Positions 58,801 to 64,000 of a stretch of 64,000 nt of DNA are shown here, piece by piece (within the stretch, counting starts at the first letter, position 1; every line of letters starts with the position of its first letter). This DNA comes from Hydractinia symbiolongicarpus (Eukaryota > Cnidaria > Hydrozoa > Anthoathecata > Hydractiniidae). The translations under genes were made by a program, and so were the position numbers. The notes beneath the pieces are model-generated. The model did not search any database. It worked only from the letters and a program-made list of their open reading frames with translations, and had not been told where the DNA came from. The stretch lies in contig NC_079879.1 of the NCBI RefSeq assembly GCF_029227915.1, positions 18,910,001 through 18,974,000 on the forward strand. Direction: 5' to 3'.

Positions 58801-61073
58801 AAGTTGTTCAACTGGTGCCGTCTAATTCGCATATGAGTAGACGGTAGCTGTTGATATGGTTCCATAATCATTAGCTGTTAGGGTGGTTTGTTTTTGCTTT
58901 TGATAAATAATTCTGTTTATTGTCATTTCTTTCATTCTTATGTCAGATTCCGTATTTTATAACTCTATTTTATTGCTTATAGAATGTTCATAAACACCCT
59001 ACCTCCTGTAAATAGCTCTCGTTAATTGAGTACAACTGAAATAAGAAAAATGATAAACACCAGGATTTTCCACAAGCTTTCTTTTTTACGTTCTTTGTGA
59101 CCTCACATGCTCACACGTACTATGAAAAACAACACGCTTATCTAATAAATTCTATCGTTATTCCATTGAATGATGTGACGTCATTATACACGCCGTAAAA
59201 AAAATAGCGACCTCTTTTCAGGCAAGTACCAACGAACTAATTAGTACAGTATGTTTCTACAAGGCAGTCATCGTCTAAATCCGTTAAAAAAAATTGGACG
59301 AAATAAATTGCTGGAATTGACGGGAAATTAAGAAACGACTATTTGGCGAATGATGTCAGATGGTCGTCAAATGACGCTTTTTAATACGTCATTGAACGTA
59401 CGGCTTCCTCATAACTTCTGCCCTATATCTGCAAATTTTACTGCAAAAACATAGTAGCCAGAAATCGCGGAAAATATAATATTTTGTTTTGAAGGAGACA
59501 TTTCTCTGCTTTGGAGCTGGATAGAACCATGGCAAAGTATTTTAAAGTGGATTTAGAAGGAATTATTTACTAAGAGCACACAAGGAACTTCATATTTCAA
59601 ATAATGACAAAAGGTACGAACTGTTTGCAATCACAGTTTGAAGCCACTATTTTCATGGATCAATTTTACTACCTGAACAGAAAGCGGTATACAAGAAAAA
59701 GTTCTGTGCGTCTGGACAAAGCCCTTGTTTCTTAGGCCATTTCTTTACCCGCACAAATTTCGTTCTCTACATACAATACTCCGAATCATCCACGGGAGAG
59801 GAGGGACAACCAATCCACATTTTACAGGGCGACAACAGAAATTCACAACACTCAAATGTAGGTAGATCATTTGCTATAATATAATAATAATTGAGGCCAG
59901 GTTGAATTTTAAATGTTTGACGACTGCTAAGGCTTCATATTACATAAGTTACTGTATTTAACAAAATCGACTGCTGTTATCTTAATGGTAAAATTCTGCT
60001 CGCATCTTTTTTATGCCAGCTACGTACTGAATTGATATAAAAAAATCCTAACCTAAGAAATAATAGATTCATAGCTTTTTAACTTGAGTATATTCCATTT
60101 CAAGGGGTTTGCAGGCGTGGCTTATTTTGCTTTGTAAATTATTAGACAGGTTTAACCCACAGTTTACCTTCTTAAACAATCCAAGAAAAGAAATGTAGAA
60201 CTCAGTTATATTTTGTGGTTAAAAATTGTCAAAGTAGCTAGCTAATTTTTATAATACCAGTACAACAGAAGTAAGTTGCGACATTTCAAAGAAAAAAAAG
60301 CCAAGGTTATTAAATTAAACTTAAAAATTAATTCACTAAACTATACATTAAAAGAGAATGCAACTTCATTTCAAAATTCTGTTATCGCTTTCTTCGTGAA
60401 CGACAAGATTTCTATATCAGTTGTAGCATGTAATCGTGATTGAAAATCATATTCGTATTTTCAAAATAAGGCTCCAGCAAAGTAATTGTTACAAATTCAT
60501 GTTTTATTGTACTACATCTCCGTATTTATCTCCGTTACGTTACATAAAAAACTGGGCCAAAATTCAGTCAAAAATAAAATTCAAAACAATTCGTTGAAAC
60601 GTTTTAATGATTTTGGGTGGCATGGATCGCAACCATTTCTCAAAAACAAATTGTCATTCTATTTCAAAAATAACGCATATCATGCCGGATTAATGTCATA
60701 ACTACTACGTGTCTGTTGGGATAGCATTGCACCGGTTACCGAAAAAGCACTGAACCGGCTACCGAAAAAGTAATTGAAAATTCGATTTCAAATTAACAGT
60801 TTTATGTATAAATATATCTGTACATTAAGCAATTCTTTAATGGCTACCGATGTAAAAATCGTCAAATACCTAAAAAAAAGCAAAGCAAAAATCGTTTTTC
60901 ATACACAGTCGTCATTAGCAACATCAGCATTACCATCAACAAAGATAACAAGAACAACATCAACAACAAACAACGAAAACGATGTGAAAGATATAAACAA
61001 AAAACACAGACAGCAACAGCGACGCAAAATCAACGCAGACAAACAACAAAAAACGTAGCAATGGGGTGCTTAC
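55801..61073. other. Gene-poor intergenic stretch
   Basis: No exon recognised with confidence. There is a decayed Helitron-like fragment around 57000-57145, a CCCTGGGAACGAGGTTGG repeat end at about 57694, and a CRE-like TGACGTCA at about 59177. The missing 3' exon of the succinyl-CoA ligase gene should lie here. One candidate is the minus-strand acceptor at 60379, opening a short frame NFEMKLHS and ending at a nearby stop, but the match to the family C-terminus is weak. Confidence 0.35.
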
Positions 61074-63971
<2,898 letters not shown>

Positions 63972-64000
63972 CTACAACAGAAAAAAATAACAGAAAAACT

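Overview
The window is AT-rich invertebrate DNA with intron-bearing genes, GT-AG splice sites and many mobile elements. The gene content (a Hox-type homeobox gene, an EGF/cadherin receptor, mitochondrial metabolic genes) and the repeat families (short Helitrons, TTAA-flanked MITEs, a hAT, LINE and DIRS fragments, a tRNA-derived SINE) best fit a cnidarian, probably a medusozoan or hydrozoan. This assignment is an inference from gene and repeat style, not from a marker gene.

Layout. 1-3085: the 3' end of a pyrroline-5-carboxylate reductase gene (+) with a duplicated last exon. 4261-5877: an intronless FLVCR/SLC49-type major facilitator transporter (+). 7720-19090: a ten-exon gene (-) for a transmembrane receptor with EGF-like and cadherin-like repeats and a tyrosine-rich tail; its introns hold a SINE, Helitron-like elements and two MITE families. 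21865-27817: a complete 5.95-kb DNA transposon (-). 30277-33537: weak ORFs and decayed transposon-type coding fragments. 35088-36378: a three-exon Hox/ParaHox-like gene (-). 36951-37035: a perfect 41-bp-arm hairpin. 39680-41754: mitochondrial malonyl-CoA:ACP transacylase (-). 42815-50235: a nested pile of mobile elements. 52505-54803: a long-terminal-inverted-repeat element. 61074-63971: succinyl-CoA ligase alpha subunit (-), truncated by the window edge.

The standout is the transposon at 21865-27817. Nine exons splice in one unbroken frame to a 965-residue protein. Its N-terminal ~245 residues have the zinc-binding order and RING finger of the non-core N-terminus of vertebrate RAG1. The remainder is a different, RAG-core-unlike transposase with candidate acidic catalytic residues in GGDHGG, YGDYE and GGES contexts. 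The element has matching CACGGCTG-type ends and a 4-bp TCGC target duplication. It resembles what I recall of the N-RAG-TP elements of molluscs and other invertebrates, and of the Chapaev/CMC group. The two termini carry the same two conserved blocks, separated by 2 bp on one end and 12 bp on the other. This one-helical-turn asymmetry recalls the 12/23 spacers of RAG signal sequences and may be undescribed for this family.

The host genes show no operon-like organisation. Pyrroline-5-carboxylate reductase, malonyl transacylase and succinyl-CoA ligase are all mitochondrial enzymes, but their proximity is probably coincidental. All gene models come from reading splice sites and frames by eye; no database search was run.
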